Counted from the stretch's first letter, positions 1-6,987 are shown. The stretch: DNA of 10,383 nucleotides from Firm-04 sp964463355 (GCA_964463355.1 CAYXBP010000038.1:1-10383), one strand, 5' to 3'. A program made the numbers and translations. Notes: generated by a model not told the origin, from the letters alone.

Positions 1-1120
1 TGAACTCTGCACGGACTTCTTCGTTCGGGATATAGACCGATTTTTCGTTTCCGTTATAAGCAAGATAACCCAGATGCACAAGCAATGTCAGCACATCGTC
101 ACGGTTGTGGATATTTACCATGTCATTCTGGAAAGTTTCAGGGTCAATTTCAACCATTTCTCCCGAAAGCATTGCGAGAATCGCCGTTCTGACCTCGTCA
201 AAATTCGTGTCGATATAAAACCGCAGTGATTCGTAGGTTTCGGTTTTCGTCCAGTAGCTGCCGAATTTTCTTTTCGTTACAGCATTGATCACGGAATTTG
301 GGCTGTAAACTGAATGAACATCATCAAAGGAATAGCCGTCATACCAACGTTTGCATTCCTCAAAATCCATCTTATAACGTTCACACAGTGTCTTTACTTC
401 ATCTTCGGTAAACCCAACATACTCTGCCAGTGCAAACGGTTCTACCATTGTAAATTCATCAAAATTATTGAGTGCAGACTGTGTGCCGTATTTCTTGATG
501 GGCAGAATACCTGTGATGTAGGCGAGTTTGATGAAGGCATCAGCTGAGCCACCTTTGAACATTCCGCGAAGGAAATTTACATACTCCGTCTGAATCGCTT
601 CGTTTTCCTTATCTTCACGGAACAGGCAGTCCCATTCGTCTATGATCACAATGAACTGTTCACCTGTCCGTGTATATATTTCTCCTAATGCTCTCGGCAG
701 TACAGTTTCATTTTCGTTCAGAATATCTGGAAAAACCTCCCGCAGCTCGCTGATGATCTCAATCTGCATATAGGATACAACTTCTGCTATGTTATGATCA
801 CTCCGTGCAATACTGCGGAACTCCTGCATATCCAGATAAATGACCGTATTTTGATTCAGCTCATTATCAAATGTCGGCAATCCGGCAATTTTCAGCCCAG
901 TGAATATTTCTCTTGAATCACAGCCCTTGCTGTAATATGCCGTCAGCATATGTGCCGCAATGGACTTTCCGAAACGGCGAGGTCTGCTAAAGCAGATGAG
1001 TGGACGCATTCTTCCGATTCTGTTATTTGTAAACTCAATCAAGCCGGTCTTATCGACATAGGATTCATCGCTTGCCACAATTGCAAATGCCCCATTCCCC
1101 GGATTTACATACTTTCCCAT
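1..1120 (-). CDS. AAA-ATPase-like / PD-(D/E)XK family protein (3' end outside window)
   Basis: The minus strand reads open from ATG at 1120 to the window edge, giving 373 codons without a stop. The protein starts MGKYVNPGN and has the family's degenerate Walker A near residues 46-53 (RPRRFGKS) and a Walker B at about 156-164 (FIVIIDEWD), followed by an ITGILPIKK segment. This matches the widespread AAA-ATPase-like family that carries a C-terminal DUF1703/PDDEXK_9 nuclease-like domain. Members are usually over 500 residues, so roughly the last third, including that domain, is missing here because of the window edge, not because of damage. An AGGAAAGGGG ribosome site precedes the ATG, and a good promoter sits just upstream, so it is transcribed independently of the repair operon. 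The biological role of this family is poorly understood; a link to mobile DNA or defence is only inference. Family call is firm. Confidence 0.9.
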   Translation of the reverse strand, partial: MGKYVNPGNGAFAIVASDESYVDKTGLIEFTNNRIGRMRPLICFSRPRRFGKSIAAHMLTAYYSKGCDSREIFTGLKIAGLPTFDNELNQNTVIYLDMQEFRSIARSDHNIAEVVSYMQIEIISELREVFPDILNENETVLPRALGEIYTRTGEQFIVIIDEWDCLFREDKENEAIQTEYVNFLRGMFKGGSADAFIKLAYITGILPIKKYGTQSALNNFDEFTMVEPFALAEYVGFTEDEVKTLCERYKMDFEECKRWYDGYSFDDVHSVYSPNSVINAVTKRKFGSYWTKTETYESLRFYIDTNFDEVRTAILAMLSGEMVEIDPETFQNDMVNIHNRDDVLTLLVHLGYLAYNGNEKSVYIPNEEVRAEF

Positions 1121-1149
1121 ATGGCACACGCCCCTTTCCTGTTACTGAT

Positions 1150-1178
1150 ATTATACCATAAATTTTACGCTATTGCAA
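1150..1178 (-). promoter_or_regulatory. Sigma-A-type promoter of the AAA-ATPase gene
   Basis: Read on the minus strand, TTGCAA (1173-1178) and a perfect TATAAT (1150-1155) are separated by 17 bases. The site lies about 30 bases upstream of the ATG at 1120 and points at the AAA-ATPase gene, which suggests a short leader and transcription separate from the upstream ADP-ribosyltransferase gene. Confidence 0.8.
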
Positions 1179-1183
1179 GTGTC

Positions 1184-1216
1184 ATGGGTGGAGATTCAGG
1201 ATTCTCCCCAGCCCAT
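1184..1216. terminator. Weak hairpin between two minus-strand genes
   Basis: ATGGG and GGAGA on the left pair with TCTCC and CCCAT on the right, with a one-against-four-base interruption and an eight-base loop. It lies about 80 bases past the stop of the ADP-ribosyltransferase gene and could slow or end its transcript, but no U-run follows on the minus strand, so intrinsic termination is doubtful. Confidence 0.25.
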
Positions 1217-1293
1217 CATTCATTACGACCTACTCTTTGCAACTTATTACTCTTATTGGATCTGCTTACAATGCTTACAAGCTATATGGCGTT

Positions 1294-1773
1294 TTATTTC
1301 TTATAGTACTCATAATACCCTATTCGTCTATGAAAACATGACACATCTAAGACAACCTCTTTCTCAGAAAAGCTGTTAGGAAACCATAAATAAAGAGATG
1401 GTACTATATAAGAGCCTTTTCGTAAGACGATTGTGTGAAGTTTACTTTTGTTATTATCGGCATAATGTTCTGCCTTGCTTTTATAAAAAGAGGTTGACAG
1501 ATAAGTTCTTCCATGAATACGCATTTCTCCGCCTCGATATACAATAATGTCAAAAGGAACAGGTGGAAATTTACAAATCTCTCTTTGATAGGTGTCTATT
1601 AGGACATCATCATAGTCGTTGCCTCGTTTTATTCCATGACTCTGAATTGAAATCAACTTGCTTATGATCAATTCATCTAAGTTCCGAATATAATCTCCCC
1701 ATGTTTGCTCACAAAAGGATTTTAATTCAGCATCATTAGTGGACTCTTTTATCAAGTCTCTTTTTAACAACAT
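1294..1773 (-). CDS. ADP-ribosyltransferase-fold protein (R-S-E class, free-standing)
   Basis: This 159-residue protein has the signature of the ADP-ribosyltransferase exoenzyme family (C3/VIP2-like) in the right order and spacing. There is a helical N-terminal half, then VYRG with Arg80, the STS motif at 93-95 (YLSTSF), a strand ending IVLRKGS, and SEKEVVLD with Glu137-x-Glu139. The R / STS / ExE set is the R-S-E class, which transfers ADP-ribose from NAD to proteins, often on arginine when ExE is present. No signal peptide or membrane segment is seen, so it probably acts inside the cell or is delivered by an unseen route. The start is supported by GGGGAG about ten bases upstream. The gene is visibly more AT-rich than the repair genes before it and is 68 bases from the last of them, suggesting it was acquired separately. 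No dedicated antitoxin is obvious. Fold call is good; target is unknown. Confidence 0.75.
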   Translation of the reverse strand: MLLKRDLIKESTNDAELKSFCEQTWGDYIRNLDELIISKLISIQSHGIKRGNDYDDVLIDTYQREICKFPPVPFDIIVYRGGEMRIHGRTYLSTSFYKSKAEHYADNNKSKLHTIVLRKGSYIVPSLYLWFPNSFSEKEVVLDVSCFHRRIGYYEYYKK

Positions 1774-1841
1774 CTCGTTTATCTCCCCTGAGTTGATGAG
1801 ATTTTGACCCCTGTGGTTCAGATAAATGATTTTCGACTTCT

Positions 1842-2081
1842 TTATACACTAAGATGCAGTTCCATTACTTTCATAAGCTCATCCAACCGCTTTTCACCCA
1901 CGCCCTTGATACCGCCGATTTCCTTTCTCAGCTCACCAAGATCAAGTGTCGAAGCTTCAGTATCTTCCATAACGTTGTTGTAATAGTTTGTAAGAAAATT
2001 CTGCATCTCCTCACGAGTCATGCCTTTGATTTTCTTGTATGTAGCTCTATCGAGCATTTTTTGTTCCATGTTGCACCTCAT
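1842..2081 (-). CDS. Small helix-hairpin-helix protein
   Basis: This is a 79-residue soluble protein starting at ATG 2081, or 75 residues if it starts at ATG 2069. Its C-terminal part, KEIGGIKGVGEKRLDELMKV, is a typical helix-hairpin-helix: the GIKGVGEKR hairpin is the form that contacts DNA backbone non-specifically. The N-terminal part is helical and charged with no recognised motif. The ATG at 2081 overlaps, as ATGA, the stop of the frame-corrected YolD-like gene, which supports translational coupling; the inner ATG at 2069 has a better AGGTG just upstream, so either start is possible. An ORF beginning at 2120 reads through the upstream gene's end in another frame and is not the true start. 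Being last in the ImmA-polymerase-glycosylase operon, it may help DNA binding by a repair partner; that is inference. Confidence 0.7.
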   Translation of the reverse strand: MRCNMEQKMLDRATYKKIKGMTREEMQNFLTNYYNNVMEDTEASTLDLGELRKEIGGIKGVGEKRLDELMKVMELHLSV

Positions 2082-2583
2082 TTCCTCAACACAACTTCGA
2101 ATGATCCGTTCGCATTGCACTTCAGACTCAGCGTCCGGATATATCTCTGGAAAAATGCCTCTTTCTCCTTATCCGTTGCCGTGATCCGTGCCTCCTCATA
2201 AATCTGCTGCACCAGTCCCTTGCCATCCCCTCAACAAACTTCATCCGATGCTCTCCCATATCCAGAAACCGAAAATGTCCCGTATACTGCACATACGCAC
2301 CGCCGGATTTCTTTTCATCGGAAATGAAGTATGTCACTGTGATCAGCGGCAGTTCCAGTTCAGACAGCTTCTGAAACGCATCATTCAGTGCATTCAACTC
2401 ATCTTCCGTCAGTTCCGCACGATGGTCTGTCAGCCTTGCCGTTTCGTCGATCTCCTCATCATACCCCGTCAGAGCAGCAAAGGGAGAAAACTGTGCTGCA
2501 CGACTATACAGCGACATCCGAGGACGTTTTGACGATACATGATGCGGATGATCAAGAATGTCCTTGTATTCGTTATCGCTCAT
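2078..2583 (-). pseudogene. YolD-like protein, one-base frameshift near 2227-2230
   Basis: The N-terminal ~117 residues (SSKRPRMSLYSRAAQFSPFAALTGYDEEI, then helices and a strand region TVTYFISDEKKSGGAYVQYTG) match the YolD-like family that travels with Y-family polymerases. After MKFVEG at a GGGG run (2227-2230) the uninterrupted frame turns into an Arg/Trp-rich tail stopping at 2128. Shifting by one base, as if one G were missing, gives a natural helical C-terminus (GKGLVQQIYEEARI through SFEVVLRK) that stops at 2078 and overlaps the next gene's ATG as ATGA. The corrected product would be about 168 residues. In related operons YolD-like proteins are thought to support the polymerase. Whether the shift is a real mutation or a sequencing/assembly error cannot be told here. 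Family call is strong. Confidence 0.8.
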
Positions 2584-2593
2584 GTTCAGAACC

Positions 2594-3268
2594 TCACTTT
2601 TTCAGAGATTTCAGATATGCCTTCTGGTCATCCGTAATGCGGTAGCTTTCTCTTGCTTTCTGAATCGTCTTGTTATGCACCCATGTATTAAGTCTGCCAT
2701 CTTCAATATAAGAGAGCGTTGTATCATACTGTTTTGCAAGTGCTGTTGCAAAATACCATGCGATCATCATGTTGATGTAGTATTCCTCACTTCGGATATT
2801 TGCTGCCCATTCCAGATACTCCGGCTTGAAATTCTCGTCCAGATAATGACACATCAGCATTCCAATTCCGAAGCGTATGGTATAAGTTTCAGTGGACGCA
2901 ATCCATGCTCGGATCGCTGTAATCAGCTTATCCGGATGCTTTTTGAACACCTTCAGCCGCAGCTGATCGCAGGTTGCCCAGTTATTCACATATGGGAGAA
3001 ATTTCTCCAGTGCAGCCAGAATTGCATCATAATCTTTCATCTCCGAAATAATGAACGCATGGAGCTGATTTTCATCAAAATACTGATGCGGCAGCTGTGT
3101 AAGAAATTCGACTGCTGCATCTGTTTTCATAAGTTCTTTGGCATAAACTCGCAGCTGTGGTGTTCTTATGCCCATTACTGATTCCGCTGATATATTCGGA
3201 ATAAGCTTCGCCTGAAATTCTTTGTATTTCAAATCCTGCATGGATATTAGTTTTTCCTGTATCGTCAT
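2594..3268 (-). CDS. AlkD-like DNA alkylation repair glycosylase
   Basis: A 224-residue all-helical protein of the AlkC/AlkD HEAT-like repeat family, which excises positively charged alkylated bases such as 3-methyladenine and N7-methylguanine from DNA. The key residues known from Bacillus cereus AlkD (Trp109, Asp113, Trp187) have counterparts here: VNNWATCDQ gives Trp97 and Asp101 with the same four-residue spacing, and IAWYFATAL gives Trp171. Length is normal for the family and no damage is seen. Its ATG overlaps the polymerase stop as ATGA, so the two are translationally coupled, and the YolD-like gene starts 10 bases downstream. The pairing of a lesion-excising enzyme with a lesion-bypass polymerase in one operon points to a DNA-alkylation/damage response. 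Confidence 0.9.
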   Translation of the reverse strand: MTIQEKLISMQDLKYKEFQAKLIPNISAESVMGIRTPQLRVYAKELMKTDAAVEFLTQLPHQYFDENQLHAFIISEMKDYDAILAALEKFLPYVNNWATCDQLRLKVFKKHPDKLITAIRAWIASTETYTIRFGIGMLMCHYLDENFKPEYLEWAANIRSEEYYINMMIAWYFATALAKQYDTTLSYIEDGRLNTWVHNKTIQKARESYRITDDQKAYLKSLKK

Positions 3269-4743
3269 GCCTTGTGACCTCCAACCTGTCCGTTCCTCTC
3301 CCTCGCAGTAGCCCCCTCCTCAAAGTTCATCCCCTTGAGAATGGCATTCTTCCCGAATCTATCCTTGATGGAAAGCAAAGCCTTTTGCAGATGCTTTTCC
3401 CGTTCCAAAGCCGCTTTCTGCTCCGCCTGCTGTTTCTCCAGTGCCTCCACATCATCAAACAGACTGTACTGCACCGGTTCTTCTTCCTTTGCATCACGCT
3501 CCGGAATGACATGGTTTGCCACTACATACATCCGGCGCACCATCAGCTTTGGATTTACAATACGGCTCCAAAGTTCCATTGCTGCCTGAATAAACAGCGT
3601 AGCCGATGCCGTCTGCTTTCCTAAATTGATAGATCCGTGTGCGGATTTCGGGACTTTCTTTCCGTAGCGGTCAGTTTCCATCTTTCCATCATAGCCTTTC
3701 GGTACGCCTTCATGATCATACCCGACAGTCAGCACGATCTGGTCGGCAACAAGCCCTTTCCGCACAAGATCGAGTGCAAGCTGATCGGTCATCTCCTTGC
3801 AGATCAATCTGCCTTTATCCGCTGTGTACGTACAGGACAACACCTGCCCTTGACTGACGCTGTGATTTTCCGGCTTGTATGCCTTGATAGCTGCAATGGT
3901 GCAGGGTTCCCATCCCCATGCATGGTCAATGAGCAGCTCCGCATTCACACCGAACATCTTGTATAGCTTATCCTCGTTATACTCGGAAACTCTTGCAATA
4001 TCACCCATGGTATAAATATGCTCTGCTTCCAGCCGTTTTGCAATACCGCCGCCCACACGCCAGAAATCAGTGATAGGTCTATGTGACCACAGCTGTCTGC
4101 GATAGGACATTTCATCCAGTTCTGCAATACGCACGCCATCCTCATCCGCAGGCATTTTCTTTGCAACGATGTCCATTGCAATTTTCGCAAGATACAGATT
4201 TGTACCGATGCCGGCAGTGGCAGTGATGCCTGTTTCACGCAGTACATCCCTTATCATGCGGATCGCAAGCTCATGGGCTGTACATTTGTAGGTGTTAAGA
4301 TACGCTGTCACATCAATGAACACCTCGTCAATGGAATACACATGAATATCCTCCGGTGCAATGTAGCGGAGGTAGATCTCGTAGATCTTCGTGCTGATTT
4401 CCATATAGTGCGCCATCTGCGGCGGTGCAATGATAAAATCCAGCTTCAGTGACGGATCTCGGTTCAGTTCAGATGCAAGACAGGAGCTGTCTGTAAACTC
4501 ATGATACGGTGCTTTCCTCAGACGCTGCTCATTGGCAGCCTTTACTTTCTGAATGACCTCAAAGAGCCTTGCTCTGCCGGGAATGCCATACGCTTTCAAA
4601 GCAGGCGTCACCGCAAGGCAGATTGTCTTTTCGGTGCGGCTCTCGTCCGCCACCACAAGATTGGTGTTCATCGGATCAAGACCGCGCTCCACGCACTCCA
4701 CCGACGCATAGAAAGATTTCAGGTCAATACAAATACACTGCAT
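3265..4743 (-). CDS. Y-family translesion DNA polymerase (DinB/UmuC type)
   Basis: A 492-residue Y-family polymerase. The N-terminal catalytic motif CIDLKSFYASVEC supplies Asp7, and VYSIDEVFIDV supplies Asp139 and Glu140, the metal-binding triad of the palm. Helix-hairpin-helix thumb sequences (TATAGIGTNLYLAKIAMD, FWRVGGGIAKRL) follow, then the little-finger domain. Near the C-terminus, QYSLFDD fits the beta-clamp-binding QxxLF motif, and a final IKDRFGKNAILKGMNFEEGATARERNGQVGGHKA-like tail (shown in part by KNAILKGMNFEEGATARERN) is typical of Firmicute UmuC-like polymerases. The start at 4743 was chosen because it opens directly onto the conserved catalytic strand, follows a GGGGTGAG ribosome site, and lies four bases past the ImmA stop; an upstream ATG at 4839 would only add residues read out of frame from ImmA. 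It copies past damaged bases with low fidelity. Confidence 0.95.
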   Translation of the reverse strand: MQCICIDLKSFYASVECVERGLDPMNTNLVVADESRTEKTICLAVTPALKAYGIPGRARLFEVIQKVKAANEQRLRKAPYHEFTDSSCLASELNRDPSLKLDFIIAPPQMAHYMEISTKIYEIYLRYIAPEDIHVYSIDEVFIDVTAYLNTYKCTAHELAIRMIRDVLRETGITATAGIGTNLYLAKIAMDIVAKKMPADEDGVRIAELDEMSYRRQLWSHRPITDFWRVGGGIAKRLEAEHIYTMGDIARVSEYNEDKLYKMFGVNAELLIDHAWGWEPCTIAAIKAYKPENHSVSQGQVLSCTYTADKGRLICKEMTDQLALDLVRKGLVADQIVLTVGYDHEGVPKGYDGKMETDRYGKKVPKSAHGSINLGKQTASATLFIQAAMELWSRIVNPKLMVRRMYVVANHVIPERDAKEEEPVQYSLFDDVEALEKQQAEQKAALEREKHLQKALLSIKDRFGKNAILKGMNFEEGATARERNGQVGGHKA

Positions 4744-4747
4744 ACAC

Positions 4748-5320
4748 TCACCCCATATGATAGCGATATCGCTCGTCCATGCCGAGCATTCCGCAAAGGA
4801 AACGACTGTCCGGCTCGTAGGGCAGTTCCGGCACATCATAGCTTTCCTCTTCCATGACCATCAGCTTGTAGGCGAGCAGTTCATAAGGAACAGAATACTC
4901 CGCCGCAAGCTGAAACATAGAAAGTTCAGAATACTTCATACGCTCCATCAGTTCATCGCTGTCACCGAATAACAGCTCGGCAGCAAAAATGTTTGCTTCC
5001 TTTTCCATGCAGGAACTATTGTCAAACAGCCCATTGTCCGTAAATTGCCTGCATCTTTTCGTATGCAGAACAGCGTGTCCCAACTCATGGGCAAGAATAA
5101 ACCGAAGGATCACATCTGGCAGATTTTCATTTCCCACAATGCACTTGATCTGCCGTTCCACCACAAGCAGTGCTTTGATTGAAGTCTCCGCTGTTCCCAT
5201 ATCCTGATAAACGACCTGGATTCCCATTGCTTCACAAAGCTTTGCAGGATCATTCAGACCGTATATGGTTGTAAGCCGTCTTGCTTTCCGGCTGATTTCC
5301 TCTATAGAATTGCAAAGCAT
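4748..5320 (-). CDS. ImmA/IrrE-family metallopeptidase
   Basis: A 190-residue cytoplasmic zinc peptidase. The zinc site is plain: FILAHELGHAVLH gives His78-Glu79-x-x-His82, and MEKEANIFAAELL gives the third ligand Glu107. This family (B. subtilis ImmA, Deinococcus IrrE) cleaves repressors of the XRE type in response to DNA damage or other stress and so switches on linked genes. Here no XRE repressor gene is left next to it, because the sequence upstream changes to unrelated plus-strand fragments. The start at 5320 is preceded by AAAGGAA; the longer reading from 5377 runs into the preceding small ORF and has no better ribosome site. It is the first clearly identified gene of the operon leading into the Y-family polymerase, which suggests it regulates that polymerase. 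Confidence 0.9.
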   Translation of the reverse strand: MLCNSIEEISRKARRLTTIYGLNDPAKLCEAMGIQVVYQDMGTAETSIKALLVVERQIKCIVGNENLPDVILRFILAHELGHAVLHTKRCRQFTDNGLFDNSSCMEKEANIFAAELLFGDSDELMERMKYSELSMFQLAAEYSVPYELLAYKLMVMEEESYDVPELPYEPDSRFLCGMLGMDERYRYHMG

Positions 5321-5339
5321 CCGTGAAATTCCTTTCCGA

Positions 5340-5489
5340 TTATTTCTTTCTGCCGTACTTCTCCTTTGCAGTTTCACGGCAGGTAATATACGCTGTCATC
5401 AGGGCGTTGAAATAGGTATCCTTTTCTTCCTGTGATAATTCGCCGCCTGCAAAGAGAGCTGTGTTCTCCTCCAGCATGCGTATGAGCAT
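5340..5489 (-). CDS. Small unknown ORF, possibly the 3' stub of a truncated gene
   Basis: The minus strand encodes 49 residues from ATG 5489 (MLIRMLEENTALFAGGELSQ) to a lysine-rich end AKEKYGRKK, stopping 19 bases before ImmA. It is hydrophilic and helical with natural-looking composition and good spacing to ImmA, so it is probably real coding sequence, but I do not recognise a family. The frame hits a stop about five codons above the ATG, near the place where the sequence changes to plus-strand fragments, so this may be what remains of a longer gene, perhaps the missing regulator of the operon. An inner ATG at 5474 is an alternative start. Confidence 0.45.
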   Translation of the reverse strand: MLIRMLEENTALFAGGELSQEEKDTYFNALMTAYITCRETAKEKYGRKK

Positions 5490-5540
5490 TATCTCTTCTA
5501 TTATTTACAGAGCCTGTATCGTTCTCTTCTGCAGGAGAAT

Positions 5541-6224
5541 ATGCCTGAATTTGAGGATATTGCCGCCCAGAAATCCGAAGATGATCCTGTGCGTTGGGTA
5601 GAGAATCAGGCAGTACATCTGACGCCAAGAGTTCGTATGCCGCTGTATCAGACAACGGTCAAGGCAGCAGAGCTGTTCCGAAAATATGAGAGAATGCCGG
5701 AATATCATAACGCAGACGGCACAAAAACTGGTGTTGAATTGCGAGCGAACTGGCGATTCGGCGGTACATATTCTGGTGTTTCCATCGGCACAATCACCGC
5801 CACTACAACGGTCGATTTGGATGTGATCAACAAAGTTGCACCTACTGTGCTGAATCGTGTGGGAAAGCTAGTAATTGATGCCGACGCGCCCTCTTTCGAG
5901 ATCAACTGGACGGTTCGCGACAAATCCTATACTCATTCCTTGGATGTAAAAAACGGCTCGACTGTAATAACAACAATCGCAGGACTGACTGGTAGTGTTG
6001 GAACAAACAACAAAACGATTTCATTGACTCCTGCGCAACGAACGGCGATCCTGAAAGCTATGGTTTCTAAGGCTTCGTTGACGGCAACCTATGTGCTGAC
6101 TGCCTATAGCGGTTCGTCACAAATGGGTGCTAGTTCACAGACAAGTGGTGTGATTGTCACGGAAGAAAAAACCTCTGCTCCTATATTCACCGATTTTGCG
6201 TACAACGATTTTAACCATATATAG
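5541..6224 (+). pseudogene. Chimeric ORF: unknown helical segment fused to a phage DUF859-like fragment
   Basis: This 227-codon plus-strand ORF has two unlike halves. Residues 1 to about 54 (including VRWVENQAVHLTPRVRMP and VKAAELFRKYERMPE) are charged and helical; the frame stays open back to about 5437 without another ATG. I do not recognise them. From YHNADGTKTGVE at residue 55 to the end the sequence is threonine/serine-rich beta structure (GTYSGVSIGTITATTTVDL, then SYTHSLDVKNG and LTPAQRTAILKAM) typical of DUF859-like siphovirus minor structural proteins, which carry immunoglobulin-like repeats on the tail. It stops at the palindrome just as a new repeat begins (PIFTDFAYNDFN). The start of the phage protein and most of its end are absent. 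AGGAG four bases before ATG could allow translation, but a fused relic is the likeliest reading. Confidence 0.6.
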
Positions 6225-6277
6225 CAAGAAGTCCCCCACCTAAGAGGTGGGGGATGAATTGCTATATATGGTTAAAA
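6209..6277. repeat. 69-base near-perfect palindrome resembling an IS200/IS605-type end
   Basis: The arms TTTTAACCATATATAGCAA (6209-6227) and TTGCTATATATGGTTAAAA (6259-6277) are exact inverse complements. Inside is a second 9-base-pair stem, CCCCCACCT with AGGTGGGGG, closed by an AAG loop and separated from the outer arms by GAAGT and ATGAA. Read on the minus strand, GCAATTCATCCCCCACC followed by GGTGGGGGACTTCTTGC resembles, from memory, the subterminal hairpin at the right end of Firmicute IS200/IS605 elements. No tnpA or tnpB lies next to it, so at most it is a solo end or a palindromic mini-element. It sits exactly at the junction of the phage fragment and the truncated DUF5131 gene. Confidence 0.7.
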
Positions 6278-6972
6278 GCGGTGAGAAGATCCGTGTTTGT
6301 ATGACTTCTGATTTCTTTCTTGAAGAGGCAGATCAGTGGCGTGATGAAGCGTGGGAGATTATGAAAATCCGAAGTGATGTGATTTTCTATCTGCTTACCA
6401 AACGTCCGCAAAGAGTTTTGAAATGTCTGCCAAAGGATTGGAACGATGGCTGGGAGAATATCTTTTTCAATGTGACTGCCGAAAATCAGCAGCGTGCTGA
6501 TGAGCGTGTCCCTATACTACTGGAATTGCCCTTTAAGCATAAGGGTGTGATGTGTGCACCGTTTATCGGAAGGATCAGTCTTGATAAATATCTGCAAAGC
6601 GGACAGATCGAGCAAGTGGTCTGTGGCGGTGAAAATTATGACGGTGCAAGACCCTGTAATTATGGCTGGGTAAAGCTGCTCCGGCAGGAATGTGAACGGT
6701 ACAATATTTCCTTTACATTCATCGAGACAGGAACAAAATTCATCAAGGACAGAAAGCTCTACACTCTGCCCGATAAGCGATTACAGGCAGAGATGGCATA
6801 CAAATCAGGCATCAGCTATCAGGGAAAGCCTATGAAATATCTGCTGACCGACGATTTCGGAATGGAGATACCGGAGGAATATCTCTATCAGCCGTATTTT
6901 TGTGAAAGCTGTATGATATGCGGCAGCAAGCCGATTTGTAATGGCTGTTCACAGTGCGGAAAGTGCAGATAA
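6268..6972 (+). pseudogene. DUF5131 (Gp37/Gp68 family) protein, N-terminus missing
   Basis: The reading frame after the palindrome gives about 234 residues that match the middle and end of the DUF5131 / phage Gp37-Gp68 family: VCMTSDFFLEEADQWRDEAW, FYLLTKRPQRVLKCLPKDW, VTAENQQRADERVPILLELP, APFIGRISLDKYL, VVCGGENYDGARPCNYGWV and FIETGTKFIKDRKLYTLP. Family members normally begin with a cysteine-containing WNP..GC...GC..CY block of some 70 residues, reminiscent of radical-SAM cluster binding; that block is absent, cut off at the palindrome, so the product is presumably inactive. The C-terminus is unusual in carrying eight cysteines in the last 26 residues (CESCMICGSKP, CNGCSQCGKC), which look like another metal or iron-sulfur site. 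A GTG at 6247 or the ATG at 6268 could start translation, but both lie inside or at the palindrome. Confidence 0.8.
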
Positions 6973-6987
6973 AACATGAGCATAGTA

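Noticed and set aside
950..1306. Plus-strand ORF opposite the AAA-ATPase start
   Set aside because: It is antisense to a clear AAA-ATPase gene and its promoter; the sequence resembles no family.
2082..2120. Upstream start (2120) for the HHH protein
   Set aside because: Those codons lie in the end of the frame-corrected YolD-like gene, and better starts exist at 2081 and 2069.
2226..2232. Programmed -1 frameshifting in the YolD-like gene
   Set aside because: No X-XXY-YYZ slippery heptamer or convincing downstream structure was seen; a lost G is simpler.
4744..4839. N-terminal extension of the polymerase to an ATG at 4839
   Set aside because: The extra 32 residues overlap the ImmA coding region in another frame; the family N-terminus begins at 4743, right after a ribosome site.
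5374..5655. 93-codon minus-strand ORF
   Set aside because: It crosses the junction between the 5340-5489 ORF and the plus-strand fragment out of frame with both, and its composition is unlike protein.
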